A DNA stretch of 64,000 bases from CAIPAT01 sp041665605 (lineage in GTDB: Bacteria > Verrucomicrobiota > Lentisphaeria > Victivallales > Victivallaceae): assembly GCA_041665605.1 (NCBI GenBank), contig JBAYIO010000009.1, positions 16,001 to 80,000 of the forward strand. The letters run 5' to 3'. Both the position numbers and the translations under genes were made by a program. Below are positions 35,801 through 44,446 of the stretch, in pieces (positions within the stretch are counted from its first letter, which is position 1; each line of letters begins with the position of its first letter). Under the pieces are notes generated by a model, which saw only the letters and a list, made by a program, of their open reading frames with translations, was not told the DNA's origin and made no database searches.

Positions 35801-36307
35801 TTATTTAATGATTTTGAATACTTCGCCAACCGGTTTGCGCTGAATCTTTGACGGCGGCACACTGGCATAACCCAGCGGCGTGATGGCATAGGCTTTCCAC
35901 GGCGGCAGGATGTTCAGAACCTTGTCCATTTTTGCCACATCGTAGGCGCAAATCCAGCAGGTACCGAGCCCTTCAGCGGCAGCGGCCAGCACCAGATGTT
36001 CCATGACAATGCCGATATCAACGGGAATGATCGGTTCGCCTTCCAGGCGTTTCCAGCATACATCGGCATTGCCCAGCGCGACCGCGATGGCCGGAGCCTC
36101 GGCCAGCCAGGGGGCTGTATAAACTTCACACATTTTCCTGCGCAGTTCAGGATTGAGCACAATACGGAAGCTCCAGGGCTGAATATTGCAGGCGGATGGC
36201 GCAAGACTGACCGCTTCCGCGATTCTTTTCAACGCATCTTCCGGCACCGGATCACTCTTATATCCGCGGATACTGCGGCGCGCTTTTACGACATCATAAA
36301 ATTCCAT
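35801..36307 (-). CDS. nitroreductase family protein
   Basis: 168 residues from the ATG with GGGAG seven bases upstream; a frame start ten codons earlier lacks a site. FMN-dependent nitroreductases reduce nitro groups, quinones or related substrates with NAD(P)H. Signatures are the N-terminal RRSIRGYKSDPVPEDALKRI, SACNIQPWSFRIV (FMN phosphate and ring contacts), the dimer region MEHLVLAAAAEGLGTCWI and PLGYASVPP near the end. The enzyme is short, as in the nitroreductases found in anaerobes. Substrate unknown. Confidence 0.88.
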   Translation of the reverse strand: MEFYDVVKARRSIRGYKSDPVPEDALKRIAEAVSLAPSACNIQPWSFRIVLNPELRRKMCEVYTAPWLAEAPAIAVALGNADVCWKRLEGEPIIPVDIGIVMEHLVLAAAAEGLGTCWICAYDVAKMDKVLNILPPWKAYAITPLGYASVPPSKIQRKPVGEVFKIIK

Positions 36308-36436
36308 ATTTGTCTCCCGGTTATAATTTGGTTCCATACATTCAACTTATTTCTGTTTACTGAATATTATAATTCCCCGCCTGAAAAGCAAATCCCGGAA
36401 CGTAAATATTACAAATAAAAAGCCGCGTTCCCGGCA

Positions 36437-37999
36437 TTATCCTCTCCTGAACATGGACGCCAGTTCCGGCAGTTCGCGGGAGCGGCACAGCCACGAGATC
36501 AGCGCATAGGCGGCACAGAATGCAACTCCGCAAATCAGCAGCGGCACCGCATCCGCATGAAGATATTTGATTTTATAAATACTGCCCATGTGTTTGTAAA
36601 GATAAAACAGGATTACCGCCGGCACGAACGAGGCGACGGCGGCGCGCAGCAGACTGTAACCGACCTGATCGAGGCCAAGATCATGGTGAATCGCTTTCTT
36701 CAGAAAATACAGCAGCAGGCAGTTGTTGACGATTGAAGAAATGACGGTAGCCAGCGCCAGCCCGCCCTGCTGCATCGGAAACATCAGAATGACATTCAGG
36801 ATCAGGTTCAAAAAGATGCAGAGGAAAGATATTTTGACCGGGGTTTTCATATCTTTGCGTGAATAGAATGCCGCCAGGGTGATTTTAATGGCGCAGAAAG
36901 CCGGAACTCCCAGTCCGAAAAAGAGCATCGCCCAGGCCGTTTCAACCGCATCGCTTTCAGTGAACTTGCCGCGCAGAAAACAGCAGCGCACAATCGGCAG
37001 CCGGAACAGCACCGTAAACGCCGCAATCGGCACACAGATGAACAGCACATGCCGCAAACCGAGATTGAGCGAGGCGACCAGTTCGCCGGTGTCGCCTTTG
37101 GCGGCGGACTTGGACATGTTCGCCAGCAGGACAGAACCGAACGCGATGGCAAACACTCCGATCGGCAGGTAAACAATGCGGTCGCTGTAATTCAATGCCG
37201 GCACCGCCTGCGGACCAATGCTGTATGCCATCATCCGGTCAATGAAAAAACTGATCTGCACCACCGAAGCGCCAATCAGGCCCGGCAGCGTCAGTTTCCA
37301 CAATTCCGACAATATCTCCAGGTTCTTCAAATTGTTGAGTGAAAAGGAGGGGAATATATCGTGCCAGTACATCAGGCCCAGCAGCAGAACCAGTTGGATA
37401 ACCCCGGAAAGCAGCACGGCATAGGCCAGAAAATCCAGCATCCGCACGATATCAGTCATTCCGGGACAGATGAACATCAGGCAGACTATCAGAAAAATAT
37501 TCAGCAGCAGAGAACCGAGCGCCGGCAGGAAAAATACCCGCAGCGTGTTCAGAATGGAGCCGGTAATGCCGATCAGGCAGATAAAAAACGAGTACGGCAT
37601 CAGCAGCGGAATCAGGTTCAGCGCCATGATGCCGCTGGGATCTTTTACCCAGCCTTTCAAAACAATGGCGATTACGGACACCAGAATGCAAATCAGCACC
37701 AGCACGAGTCCCAGCCAGGCGAAAATCGCCGCCAGTTGACGTTTGGCGTCTTCCTTGCCGCGCAGTTCGATGATATGGGAGATGGTCGGCACCAGCGCCG
37801 TCCCCAGCGCGCCTTCGCCTAATATTCTGCGAAACAGGTTCGGCGTCATAAATGCCAGAAACCAGGAGGAGGCCACCGCGCCGCCCCCGAGCACGCTGGC
37901 TTCGAGAATTTCACGGAGAAATCCCAGCACCCGGCTGAACAGCGTAGCCGCCGCCATTCCGGAAGTGCTTCTTAAAATACTTTTCTTTGAAGACGACAT
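36437..37999 (-). CDS. murJ: lipid II flippase MurJ
   Basis: 520 residues with about 14 membrane helices of the MVF/MATE superfamily. It flips lipid II across the inner membrane for peptidoglycan synthesis. The N-terminus is typical: GMAAATLFSRVLGFLREIL, then FLAFMTPNLFRRILGEGALG with the conserved Arg residues that contact the lipid. It stands 46 bases from the ychF stop on the same strand, so the two may share a transcript. Confidence 0.93.
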   Translation of the reverse strand: MSSSKKSILRSTSGMAAATLFSRVLGFLREILEASVLGGGAVASSWFLAFMTPNLFRRILGEGALGTALVPTISHIIELRGKEDAKRQLAAIFAWLGLVLVLICILVSVIAIVLKGWVKDPSGIMALNLIPLLMPYSFFICLIGITGSILNTLRVFFLPALGSLLLNIFLIVCLMFICPGMTDIVRMLDFLAYAVLLSGVIQLVLLLGLMYWHDIFPSFSLNNLKNLEILSELWKLTLPGLIGASVVQISFFIDRMMAYSIGPQAVPALNYSDRIVYLPIGVFAIAFGSVLLANMSKSAAKGDTGELVASLNLGLRHVLFICVPIAAFTVLFRLPIVRCCFLRGKFTESDAVETAWAMLFFGLGVPAFCAIKITLAAFYSRKDMKTPVKISFLCIFLNLILNVILMFPMQQGGLALATVISSIVNNCLLLYFLKKAIHHDLGLDQVGYSLLRAAVASFVPAVILFYLYKHMGSIYKIKYLHADAVPLLICGVAFCAAYALISWLCRSRELPELASMFRRG

Positions 38000-38045
38000 A
38001 TAATATTAAGAGCCAGTTACGTTAGCGGATTGAAATACTCCGGCG

Positions 38046-39146
38046 TTATACCGAGAAGCGGACATGAATCACGTCGCCGTCCTGCATGATATACTCTTTG
38101 CCTTCAATTCTTAATTTGCCGACCGCCTGGGCTTTCGACCAGCCGCCGTTGGCAACCATATCCGAGTAGGAAACCACTTCCATCCGGATAAAACCGCGGC
38201 ACATGTCGGTATGAATTTTACCGGCGGCCTGCGGCGCGGGAGTGCCGGCGGTAACCGTCCAGGCGCGCGATTCCATTTCTCCGGCGGTAAAGAACGTGAT
38301 ATAATTGAGCAGGCGGTAACCGGTATGGATGACCCGGCAGAGGCCGTTTTCGGTAATGCCCAGGTCTTCCAGGAAAACCGCGGCGTCTTCAGGTTCAAGC
38401 TGCGAAAGTTCCTCTTCCAGTTTAGCGCAGACCGGCACCACTTCGAGATTATTCTTTTTACAGAATTCAACCAGCGCCTTGGAGTGTTCATCCTGGCCGA
38501 AAGATCTGAAAGTCGCTTCGTCAACGTTGGCGCAGACAAATGCCGGCATCAGGGTGATCAGGCCGCAATTCTTTGCCGCCGCAACCTGTTTGGGGTCGTT
38601 GTGGTCATATTCCGGGACCCGGCCGTCGGCGAGATCCGCGGCGAATTTGGCGGCGATTTCCAGTTCAGCTTTAGTTTCAGCATCCCCGGCGCGCATAAGT
38701 TTCTTGGATTTTTCCAGCCGTTTTTCAATGAAGTCAAGGTCGGCCAGCATCAGTTCGGTCATGATCACTTCCAGATCGCGGACCGGATTGACGTCGCCGT
38801 CAACATGGATTACGTCACCGGCTTTGAAGACGCGGACCACATGGGCAATCGCGTCAACGCTCCGGATATGTCCGAGAAACTGGTTGCCCAGCCCCTGCCC
38901 CTGGCTCGCGCCTTTGACCAGGCCGGCAATATCGATGAATTTCAGCGTCGAAGGCACGATTCTGCCGGAGTGTTCGAGTTTGGAAAGCACTTCCAGGCGC
39001 TCATCCGGCACTGCCACGATCCCGGTATTGGGTTCAATGGTGCAGAACGGGAAGTTCGCCGCGGCGGCGCTGCCTTTGCTAAGCGCATTGAACAAAGTGG
39101 ATTTGCCGACATTCGGCAATCCCACAAAACCACATGAAAAACTCAT
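38046..39146 (-). CDS. ychF: redox-regulated ATPase YchF (OLA1 family)
   Basis: 366 residues, the length of the YchF/Ola1 family. P-loop GLPNVGKSTLFNAL at about 8-21, PFCTIEPNTGIVAVPD switch I region, DIAGLVKGASQGQGLGNQFL switch II, and the C-terminal TGS domain ending in GDVIHVRFSV. Family members prefer ATP and associate with ribosomes. It precedes murJ on the same strand. Confidence 0.96.
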   Translation of the reverse strand: MSFSCGFVGLPNVGKSTLFNALSKGSAAAANFPFCTIEPNTGIVAVPDERLEVLSKLEHSGRIVPSTLKFIDIAGLVKGASQGQGLGNQFLGHIRSVDAIAHVVRVFKAGDVIHVDGDVNPVRDLEVIMTELMLADLDFIEKRLEKSKKLMRAGDAETKAELEIAAKFAADLADGRVPEYDHNDPKQVAAAKNCGLITLMPAFVCANVDEATFRSFGQDEHSKALVEFCKKNNLEVVPVCAKLEEELSQLEPEDAAVFLEDLGITENGLCRVIHTGYRLLNYITFFTAGEMESRAWTVTAGTPAPQAAGKIHTDMCRGFIRMEVVSYSDMVANGGWSKAQAVGKLRIEGKEYIMQDGDVIHVRFSV

Positions 39147-39202
39147 AATCAGCCTCTTTCCGCAAATAAAATCAAAATGAAAGTTAAAAAAACATTATTA
39201 TA

Positions 39203-39232
39203 TATAAAAAAGCCCGCCGGTTCAGGCGGGCG
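39203..39232 (-). terminator. terminator of the TIGR04073 gene
   Basis: GCCCGCC (39213-39219) pairs with GGCGGGC (39226-39232); the minus strand continues in TTTTTTATATA. It lies 24 bases after the stop of the minus-strand gene at 39257. Confidence 0.85.
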
Positions 39233-39256
39233 TAATTTATCATCGGTCAAACAGCG

Positions 39257-39667
39257 TTATCTGGTAATCGCTTCATCCGGATAGAAGAAGTTAAACGCAT
39301 TGTGTTCCATGTCCACAACCCATGCCGGACGCATAAGCGGTCCATAACCCCAGCCGGAATCTTCCGGATCGTCGGTGGCGCCAGGCAGCGGCATATAGAA
39401 AGTAAGGACATCAGTTACGCCGACGCATTCACGGGCCACCACAAAGGCGACGCCTTTAAGTACACCGTAAGTCAAGGCCGGAATCGCGCCTTTCTCCTGA
39501 TTTACATCATACGGTCTGATTAAAATCTCCAGCGGGCCGAACGCAATATTGGCTATGCCTCGGCCGAGCTTTTCCAGCGGGCCGCTTTCAGCGAAAGTAT
39601 TGGGCACAATAGCGACGGCAAGAAGAACAATCCCGGCTACTATAACTCTTTTTATAAAGCTCATCAA
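39257..39667 (-). CDS. exosortase system-associated TIGR04073 family protein
   Basis: 136 residues with a signal peptide (about 1-26, ends FAES). The mature part reads KLGRGIANIAFGPLEI, then GVLKGVAFVVARECVGVTDVLTFYMPLPG, the conserved pattern of TIGR04073 proteins found in organisms with exosortase/PEP-CTERM systems. The molecular role is unknown. No exosortase or PEP-CTERM protein is visible in the window. It is divergent from queF. Confidence 0.82.
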   Translation of the reverse strand: MMSFIKRVIVAGIVLLAVAIVPNTFAESGPLEKLGRGIANIAFGPLEILIRPYDVNQEKGAIPALTYGVLKGVAFVVARECVGVTDVLTFYMPLPGATDDPEDSGWGYGPLMRPAWVVDMEHNAFNFFYPDEAITR

Positions 39668-39725
39668 TCATACCCTTTTCTATTACAAAATTAGGATCCC
39701 GATTATAAGGGAAGTGCTAAAATCT

Positions 39726-39750
39726 TTGAAATATAACTTGACTATTTCAA
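39726..39750. promoter_or_regulatory. inverted repeat between divergent TIGR04073 gene and queF
   Basis: TTGAAATA (39726-39733) and TATTTCAA (39743-39750), 8-bp arms around a 9-base spacer, lie in the intergenic region between the two divergent genes. This is a typical operator layout; the regulator is unknown. Confidence 0.35.
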
Positions 39751-39818
39751 AAAATCAAGGAAATTCGTATTAATAATACATCACTTTAAATAAACATCAA
39801 ACAGATGGAGACAGAAAA

Positions 39819-40265
39819 ATGAAAGATAAGAAGAAAATCAAACCGGACGCAAACCGCTTGTCAGGCTTGTCCCTGCTGAAGGCGTCAGCCACCAGATACC
39901 CGGACAGTCCGGAGCAGGCCCGGATGGAAACATTCAAGAATGTTTACCATGACCGGGATTACATCATTACGTTCGACTGCCCGGAATTCACCTCGCTGTG
40001 TCCGGTGACCGGCCAGCCGGATTTCGGCGCGATCACAATTCGTTACATTCCGGATAAAACCTGCATTGAAAGCAAATCGTTGAAGCTGTATCTTTATGCT
40101 TTTAGAAATCACAATACCTTTCATGAAGAAGCGGTAAACACGATTCTTGATGAACTGGTGAATAAATGTACGCCGCGCAAAGCCGAGGTAATCGGTATCT
40201 TCAGGCCGCGGGGCGGCATTGCAATCCATGTAAAAGCATGTTATGGAGGAAAAATTGATGGATAA
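39819..40265 (+). CDS. queF: NADPH-dependent preQ0 reductase (7-cyano-7-deazaguanine reductase)
   Basis: 148 residues, the short (unimodular) QueF type. It reduces preQ0 to preQ1 in queuosine synthesis. The nucleophile Cys61 and Asp68 are in CPVTGQPDFG; ESKSLKLYLYAFRNH is the QueF substrate motif. GGAG lies nine bases before the ATG. The stop overlaps the start of argJ by eight bases, although the two pathways are unrelated. No preQ1 riboswitch was recognised. Confidence 0.95.
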   Translation: MKDKKKIKPDANRLSGLSLLKASATRYPDSPEQARMETFKNVYHDRDYIITFDCPEFTSLCPVTGQPDFGAITIRYIPDKTCIESKSLKLYLYAFRNHNTFHEEAVNTILDELVNKCTPRKAEVIGIFRPRGGIAIHVKACYGGKIDG

Positions 40266-41487
40266 CGAGTTTACCGTAATTGCCGGCGGGTCCGTGACTT
40301 CGCCGAAGGGGTTCAAAGCTTCAGGCATTACCGCCGGATTGAAAAAGAGCGGCAATCCGGACATGGCGCTGATTTATTCCGAAACTCCGGCTAATTTTTC
40401 AGGAGCATTCACCTCCTGCACGTTTGCCGCTGCTCCGGTGCGGGTATGCCAGGAGCGCGTCAAAAGCCAGGATAAAATCCAGGCGGTCATCGTCAACAGC
40501 GGCAACGCCAATGCCTGTACCGGCAAACCCGGCATTGCCAACGCGGAAAAAATGTGCGAACAGGTCGGCAGCCTGCTCGGCATCTGTCCGAAGTCAGTGA
40601 TGGTCTCCTCCACCGGCAGAATCGGCGTCCAGATGCCGATGGCGGTAATCGAAAAAGGCATTGCGCTGGCGGTATCAGCCCTGTCCTCCGACGGCGGGAA
40701 AAAGGCCGCCGATGCGATCATGACGACCGACACCCGGCCCAAAGTCATGGCGGTCGAACTAAAACTCGGCGGTAAAACTGTCACCATCGGGGGCATGACC
40801 AAGGGCGCCGGCATGATCGACCCGAAAATGAAAGTACCGCATGCCACGATGCTTTGCTATATCACCACTGACGCGGCAGCAGATAATGCCCTGATCGGGA
40901 AATTCCTGGCGCAGGGGGTTGACGAATCGTTCAACCGCATTACGATTGACGGCGACATGAGCACCAACGACACCACTATTCTTATGGCTAACGGCGTTTC
41001 CGGCGTAAAAATCAATCCGGGAACTCCGGAAGAAGCCGCGTTCCATAAAGCGCTGCTGTTTGTGATGCAGACGCTGGCAAAGGAAATGGTGCTGGACGGC
41101 GAAGGCGCCACCAAGCTGGTCAATGTGGTGATCGAAAACGCTCCTTCCAGAGAGGATGCCGAGCTTGCCGCCAATGCCATTGCCAACTCACTGCTGTGCA
41201 AAACCGCATGGTTCGGCTGCGACCCGAACTGGGGCCGCGTCATTGCCGCCATCGGTTATTCCGGCGCTAAATTCGAGCCGGACAATGTCGTCATTCATTA
41301 CAACGACAAACCGGTAGTCTGCAACGGGCAGGACGCCGGTACTCCGGAAGCGGTGCTGGCGGCGCTCATGAAGGAACGCGAATTCACGATCAATGTCAAT
41401 CTCAATTCCGGACATTCCAGCTATAACGTCTGGACTTGCGATATTTCTTACGAATATGTGAAAATCAACGCCGATTATCACACCTGA
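40258..41487 (+). CDS. argJ: ornithine acetyltransferase / N-acetylglutamate synthase
   Basis: 409 residues from the ATG at 40258, with GGAGG at 40245-40249; the frame extends five codons upstream without a better start. ArgJ transfers acetyl from acetylornithine to glutamate, giving a cyclic arginine pathway. The self-cleavage site is in KVPHATMLCYITTDA, where the Thr of ATML becomes the N-terminal nucleophile. KGAGMIDPKMK and GCDPNWGR are further signatures. It overlaps queF. Confidence 0.95.
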   Translation: MDNEFTVIAGGSVTSPKGFKASGITAGLKKSGNPDMALIYSETPANFSGAFTSCTFAAAPVRVCQERVKSQDKIQAVIVNSGNANACTGKPGIANAEKMCEQVGSLLGICPKSVMVSSTGRIGVQMPMAVIEKGIALAVSALSSDGGKKAADAIMTTDTRPKVMAVELKLGGKTVTIGGMTKGAGMIDPKMKVPHATMLCYITTDAAADNALIGKFLAQGVDESFNRITIDGDMSTNDTTILMANGVSGVKINPGTPEEAAFHKALLFVMQTLAKEMVLDGEGATKLVNVVIENAPSREDAELAANAIANSLLCKTAWFGCDPNWGRVIAAIGYSGAKFEPDNVVIHYNDKPVVCNGQDAGTPEAVLAALMKEREFTINVNLNSGHSSYNVWTCDISYEYVKINADYHT

Positions 41488-41515
41488 TTACGGCTTTCCA
41501 CAAGCGATTTTTGAC

Positions 41516-41539
41516 ATCTCCGGACGCCCGTCCGGAGAT
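41516..41539. terminator. hairpin between convergent argJ and methyltransferase genes
   Basis: ATCTCCGGAC (41516-41525) pairs with GTCCGGAGAT (41530-41539) around GCCC. There is no T-run on either strand, so termination would need help. Confidence 0.55.
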
Positions 41540-41542
41540 TAA

Positions 41543-42304
41543 CTATCTGGCGGGAAAAGTTCTGCGGACGTATTCGAAGAGGAAGATGGTGGCGGCCTGG
41601 GCGGCATTCAAAGATTCGCTGTTGCCCGGCATCGGGATCGTCACCGGAACGGAACCGTCCAGTTCGCCGGCCCCTTCGGCTTCACTGCCGATAATCACCA
41701 CGGATTTATTGAACAGCTCCGGCTCGGTAAAACAGTTTGCGCCCTGATGCGGATCAGTACGGTAGATGCGGGTGTAGCCGAATGCCGTCAGCGTCTGTTT
41801 AAGCGTCTTCAGATCGGCAAACTGGCGCAGTCCCATAGTGAACTGGGCGGCCATCGCGGAACGCAGCACTTTATCGTTGAAAGGGTCCACCGAACCGGCG
41901 GTATACCACAGTTCTTTCAATCCGGCGGCTTTAACCGTGCGCAAAATAGTGCCGAAATTGCCGGGATCGCCCACCCGGTCGAGCACGAAGATAAAAGGAT
42001 CTGCGGGAGGCTTTGACTCGGGAACCGGTTCCGGCTTTTTCGCCACCGCCAGAATCCCCTGCGAGGCGATAGTGGCGGAGAGCTTTGAAAACTGGCTTTC
42101 GGGAATGCGGACCGGATTATAACGGTCGAAATCATGGGTAAATTCTTCAGTGCAGACCAGTAATTCAAGCAGTTCCGGACTGGCGGCGAGGAAATCGGCG
42201 CAGCATCTTACACCTTCGCAAATACAGAGGTCGTATTTTTTTCTGCCGTGTCTGGTATAGAGGGCCTTGATCAGCGCCTCCTGGTTCTTTGTAAGTTGTC
42301 CCAT
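41543..42304 (-). CDS. SpoU/TrmH family RNA 2'-O-methyltransferase
   Basis: 253 residues. A variable N-terminal substrate domain (about 1-95) precedes a SPOUT knot domain with the three motifs: DRVGDPGNFGTILRTVKAAG, VIIGSEAEG and IPMPGNSESLNAAQAATIFLFE. Such enzymes methylate ribose in rRNA or tRNA; the layout is closest to the 23S rRNA RlmB-like group, and the exact target cannot be read. A single gene. Confidence 0.92.
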   Translation of the reverse strand: MGQLTKNQEALIKALYTRHGRKKYDLCICEGVRCCADFLAASPELLELLVCTEEFTHDFDRYNPVRIPESQFSKLSATIASQGILAVAKKPEPVPESKPPADPFIFVLDRVGDPGNFGTILRTVKAAGLKELWYTAGSVDPFNDKVLRSAMAAQFTMGLRQFADLKTLKQTLTAFGYTRIYRTDPHQGANCFTEPELFNKSVVIIGSEAEGAGELDGSVPVTIPMPGNSESLNAAQAATIFLFEYVRRTFPAR

Positions 42305-42337
42305 GCAGGCCTGCGCGTTATATGATTTTACTTAAAA

Positions 42338-43144
42338 CTACTTCCTGGGAGCGGTTTTAACCGGAGCAGCAGTTTTGGCCGGGGCGGCGGCAACCGGAGT
42401 CACAGCCTGCTCGGGCGTATTCATCCGGTTCAGCGTGAACTTTGCCTGGGTCTGCCAGAAGCTGATGCCGGATTCCTGCTGCTGCATTTCGCCGAGCGTC
42501 GCCCTGGCGTTTATCGCTTTGGTGAGATATTTTTCGGCATTGGCCTTGTCGCCGCCCTGGAGATAAAGTCTTCCGGCTCCGAAATTGGCTTCACAGCGGA
42601 AATCTTCGGTGCTGAAAGGGTCAGCGGAAGCGTCGGCGAATTTGGCAATGGCCTGATCGGGTTTGCCGCAAAGCTCCAGCGCATAGGCCTCGTCCAGACG
42701 GATTCTCCAGCGCATTTCTTCCGGCAGCTTTGAAGACGCAAGGATTTTATACTGTTCAAAAGCTTTGTCAAAGCTGTTGTCATGAATATAGATTCTGGCC
42801 AGACGCAAACGAGCGCTCAGTGTAGCGGGTTCAAACGGATATTGTTTGATCGCCATGAGAATTTTATCCGCCATTGCTTTATTATCGGGGCCGCCATCCT
42901 TGCCAGCCACCTGCTTCTGAGCCTCGGCAAATACTCCGGCCGCGTTATTGGCCTTGATTTTCTGCCAGGCCATATATGACCCGACCGCCGCAACGCCAAA
43001 AATGATGGCCACACATAAATAAATAACCTGTTTCCAGTAGGTCACGAAGAAGAACTCAAACTTCTCAAAATCATCAAAAACCGTAGAGGTAATCTCCGCA
43101 TCTATGGCTTTCTTATTTTTGCCCTTTGCAATATCTTTTGTCAT
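42338..43144 (-). CDS. membrane-anchored TPR-like protein
   Basis: 268 residues. A cytosolic N-terminus (about 1-35), one membrane helix (about 37-58, VIYLCVAIIFGVAAVGSYMAW), then helical repeats of TPR type (about 75-235, with LRLARIYIHDNSFDKAFEQYKIL and ANFGAGRLYLQGGDKANAEKYL) and a Pro/Ala-rich tail ending APVKTAPRK. The layout recalls YfgM-like TPR proteins that work beside the Sec translocon; function is inferred. It lies 33 bases before the methyltransferase on the same strand and is divergent from the next gene. Confidence 0.75.
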   Translation of the reverse strand: MTKDIAKGKNKKAIDAEITSTVFDDFEKFEFFFVTYWKQVIYLCVAIIFGVAAVGSYMAWQKIKANNAAGVFAEAQKQVAGKDGGPDNKAMADKILMAIKQYPFEPATLSARLRLARIYIHDNSFDKAFEQYKILASSKLPEEMRWRIRLDEAYALELCGKPDQAIAKFADASADPFSTEDFRCEANFGAGRLYLQGGDKANAEKYLTKAINARATLGEMQQQESGISFWQTQAKFTLNRMNTPEQAVTPVAAAPAKTAAPVKTAPRK

Positions 43145-43344
43145 AATTATGTCAGCCCTTTAATAATTTGATTAAATATGAAGAATATATTTTAGACCTG
43201 TTCTGCGTCAAATCAATTGCGTTTTGCAGATAAAAACATTTATTTTTCATGGTTTTGCAGTTTTCATAAAAAAATCCGGCTATTTTTTTTGCACATCCGC
43301 CAAATCAACATTATGTTTAAAGTCGTATAAACAGGGATATTGCC

Positions 43345-44424
43345 ATGAAGAAAATAAGTTGCATGGAAGCCGCCGAGACCGCCTGGCGGAAAATGGTTGT
43401 AATGCTGTTCAAGCCGTATAATTTCGCCAAATGGGTGACGCTCGGCTTCTGCGCCTGGATTGCGTATCTCGGCGAAAGCGGCGGCGGCGGCGGGCGTTTC
43501 AACTTCAACTCTTTTGGCGGCGATCGCAAAACTCAAAAAAACGCCGAGACGACCAAAGCTTTTTTCAATGCGCTGCAAGAAATCTTCAACGGAGATTCGG
43601 GAAACATGTTTACCAGAACGGCCGAGCAATGCCACATCTCGATCAATCTGTTAACTGGCATCTGTGCCGGAATCGGCCTGGTGATTTTAATAATCGTCGT
43701 TTTATCGCTGATTGTCACCTGGCTGAAATCGCGGTTCAGCTTCATCCTGCTCGATAACCTGATTTATGACCGCACGGATATCACCGGACCCTGGAAAAAA
43801 TTCAGGACCTGCGGTAATTCCGCTTTTCTGTGGCGGCTGGCGATCTTTCTTATCTCGGCAGCAGTATTTATAGTTTTGCTGATTATAGTTTTTTTCAATA
43901 TGCTGCCATGGGTCAAATCCATGCTGGCGGCAAAGAGTTTGTTTAAACCGGACAGCATGATAATAACCTGGATGATTGTTGACGGCTCGCTCATACTGAT
44001 ATCCGGCCTGCTCTTAAGTCTTATCAGCTTTTTCTTTGATCAATTTGTCGTTCCGGTAATGTACTGGAGCAATCTTAAAGCAATCGAAGCCTGGAAAAAA
44101 GTTCTGGCGCTGGTGAAAGTCAATATTTACGTTTTTATAAGATATATCCTGTTGTATATAGTTTTTTCGCTGATCGCCGGCGGCGCAGTTTTTATTGCCG
44201 GTCTGGCAACCTGCTGCATCGGCTTCTTTCTGCTCATGATTCCGTTTGTGGGAACTGTATTGCTATTGCCGGTACTCGTCTTTTTCAGATTGTTCGGAGT
44301 GGAGCTGCTTGCGCAATTCGGCCCGGAATACAATATGCCGGAACCGGCGGCGGCGTTTGAAACTCAGGAACTTCCGGCTGCAACAGAGCCGCCTGCTCAG
44401 AATGCATCGGGATACAGATGGTAA
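43345..44424 (+). CDS. multi-span membrane protein of unknown function
   Basis: 359 residues with about six membrane helices (near 25-45, 108-132, 170-195, 210-235, 265-295 and 298-322). A Gly-rich loop with GESGGGGGRFNFNS follows the first segment. The N-terminal AAETAWRKMVVMLFKPYNFAKWVTLGF resembles glycerophosphoryl diester phosphodiesterase membrane-domain-like and DUF7544-type proteins, but the match is weak. The Pro/Ala-rich tail is cytosolic or periplasmic. AGGGA precedes the ATG. Confidence 0.7.
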   Translation: MKKISCMEAAETAWRKMVVMLFKPYNFAKWVTLGFCAWIAYLGESGGGGGRFNFNSFGGDRKTQKNAETTKAFFNALQEIFNGDSGNMFTRTAEQCHISINLLTGICAGIGLVILIIVVLSLIVTWLKSRFSFILLDNLIYDRTDITGPWKKFRTCGNSAFLWRLAIFLISAAVFIVLLIIVFFNMLPWVKSMLAAKSLFKPDSMIITWMIVDGSLILISGLLLSLISFFFDQFVVPVMYWSNLKAIEAWKKVLALVKVNIYVFIRYILLYIVFSLIAGGAVFIAGLATCCIGFFLLMIPFVGTVLLLPVLVFFRLFGVELLAQFGPEYNMPEPAAAFETQELPAATEPPAQNASGYRW

Positions 44425-44446
44425 AGCCAGTCAGATAATCTGTGCG

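Noticed and set aside
39668..39818. preQ1 riboswitch upstream of queF
   Set aside because: No preQ1-I or preQ1-II core was found; only a short inverted repeat is visible.
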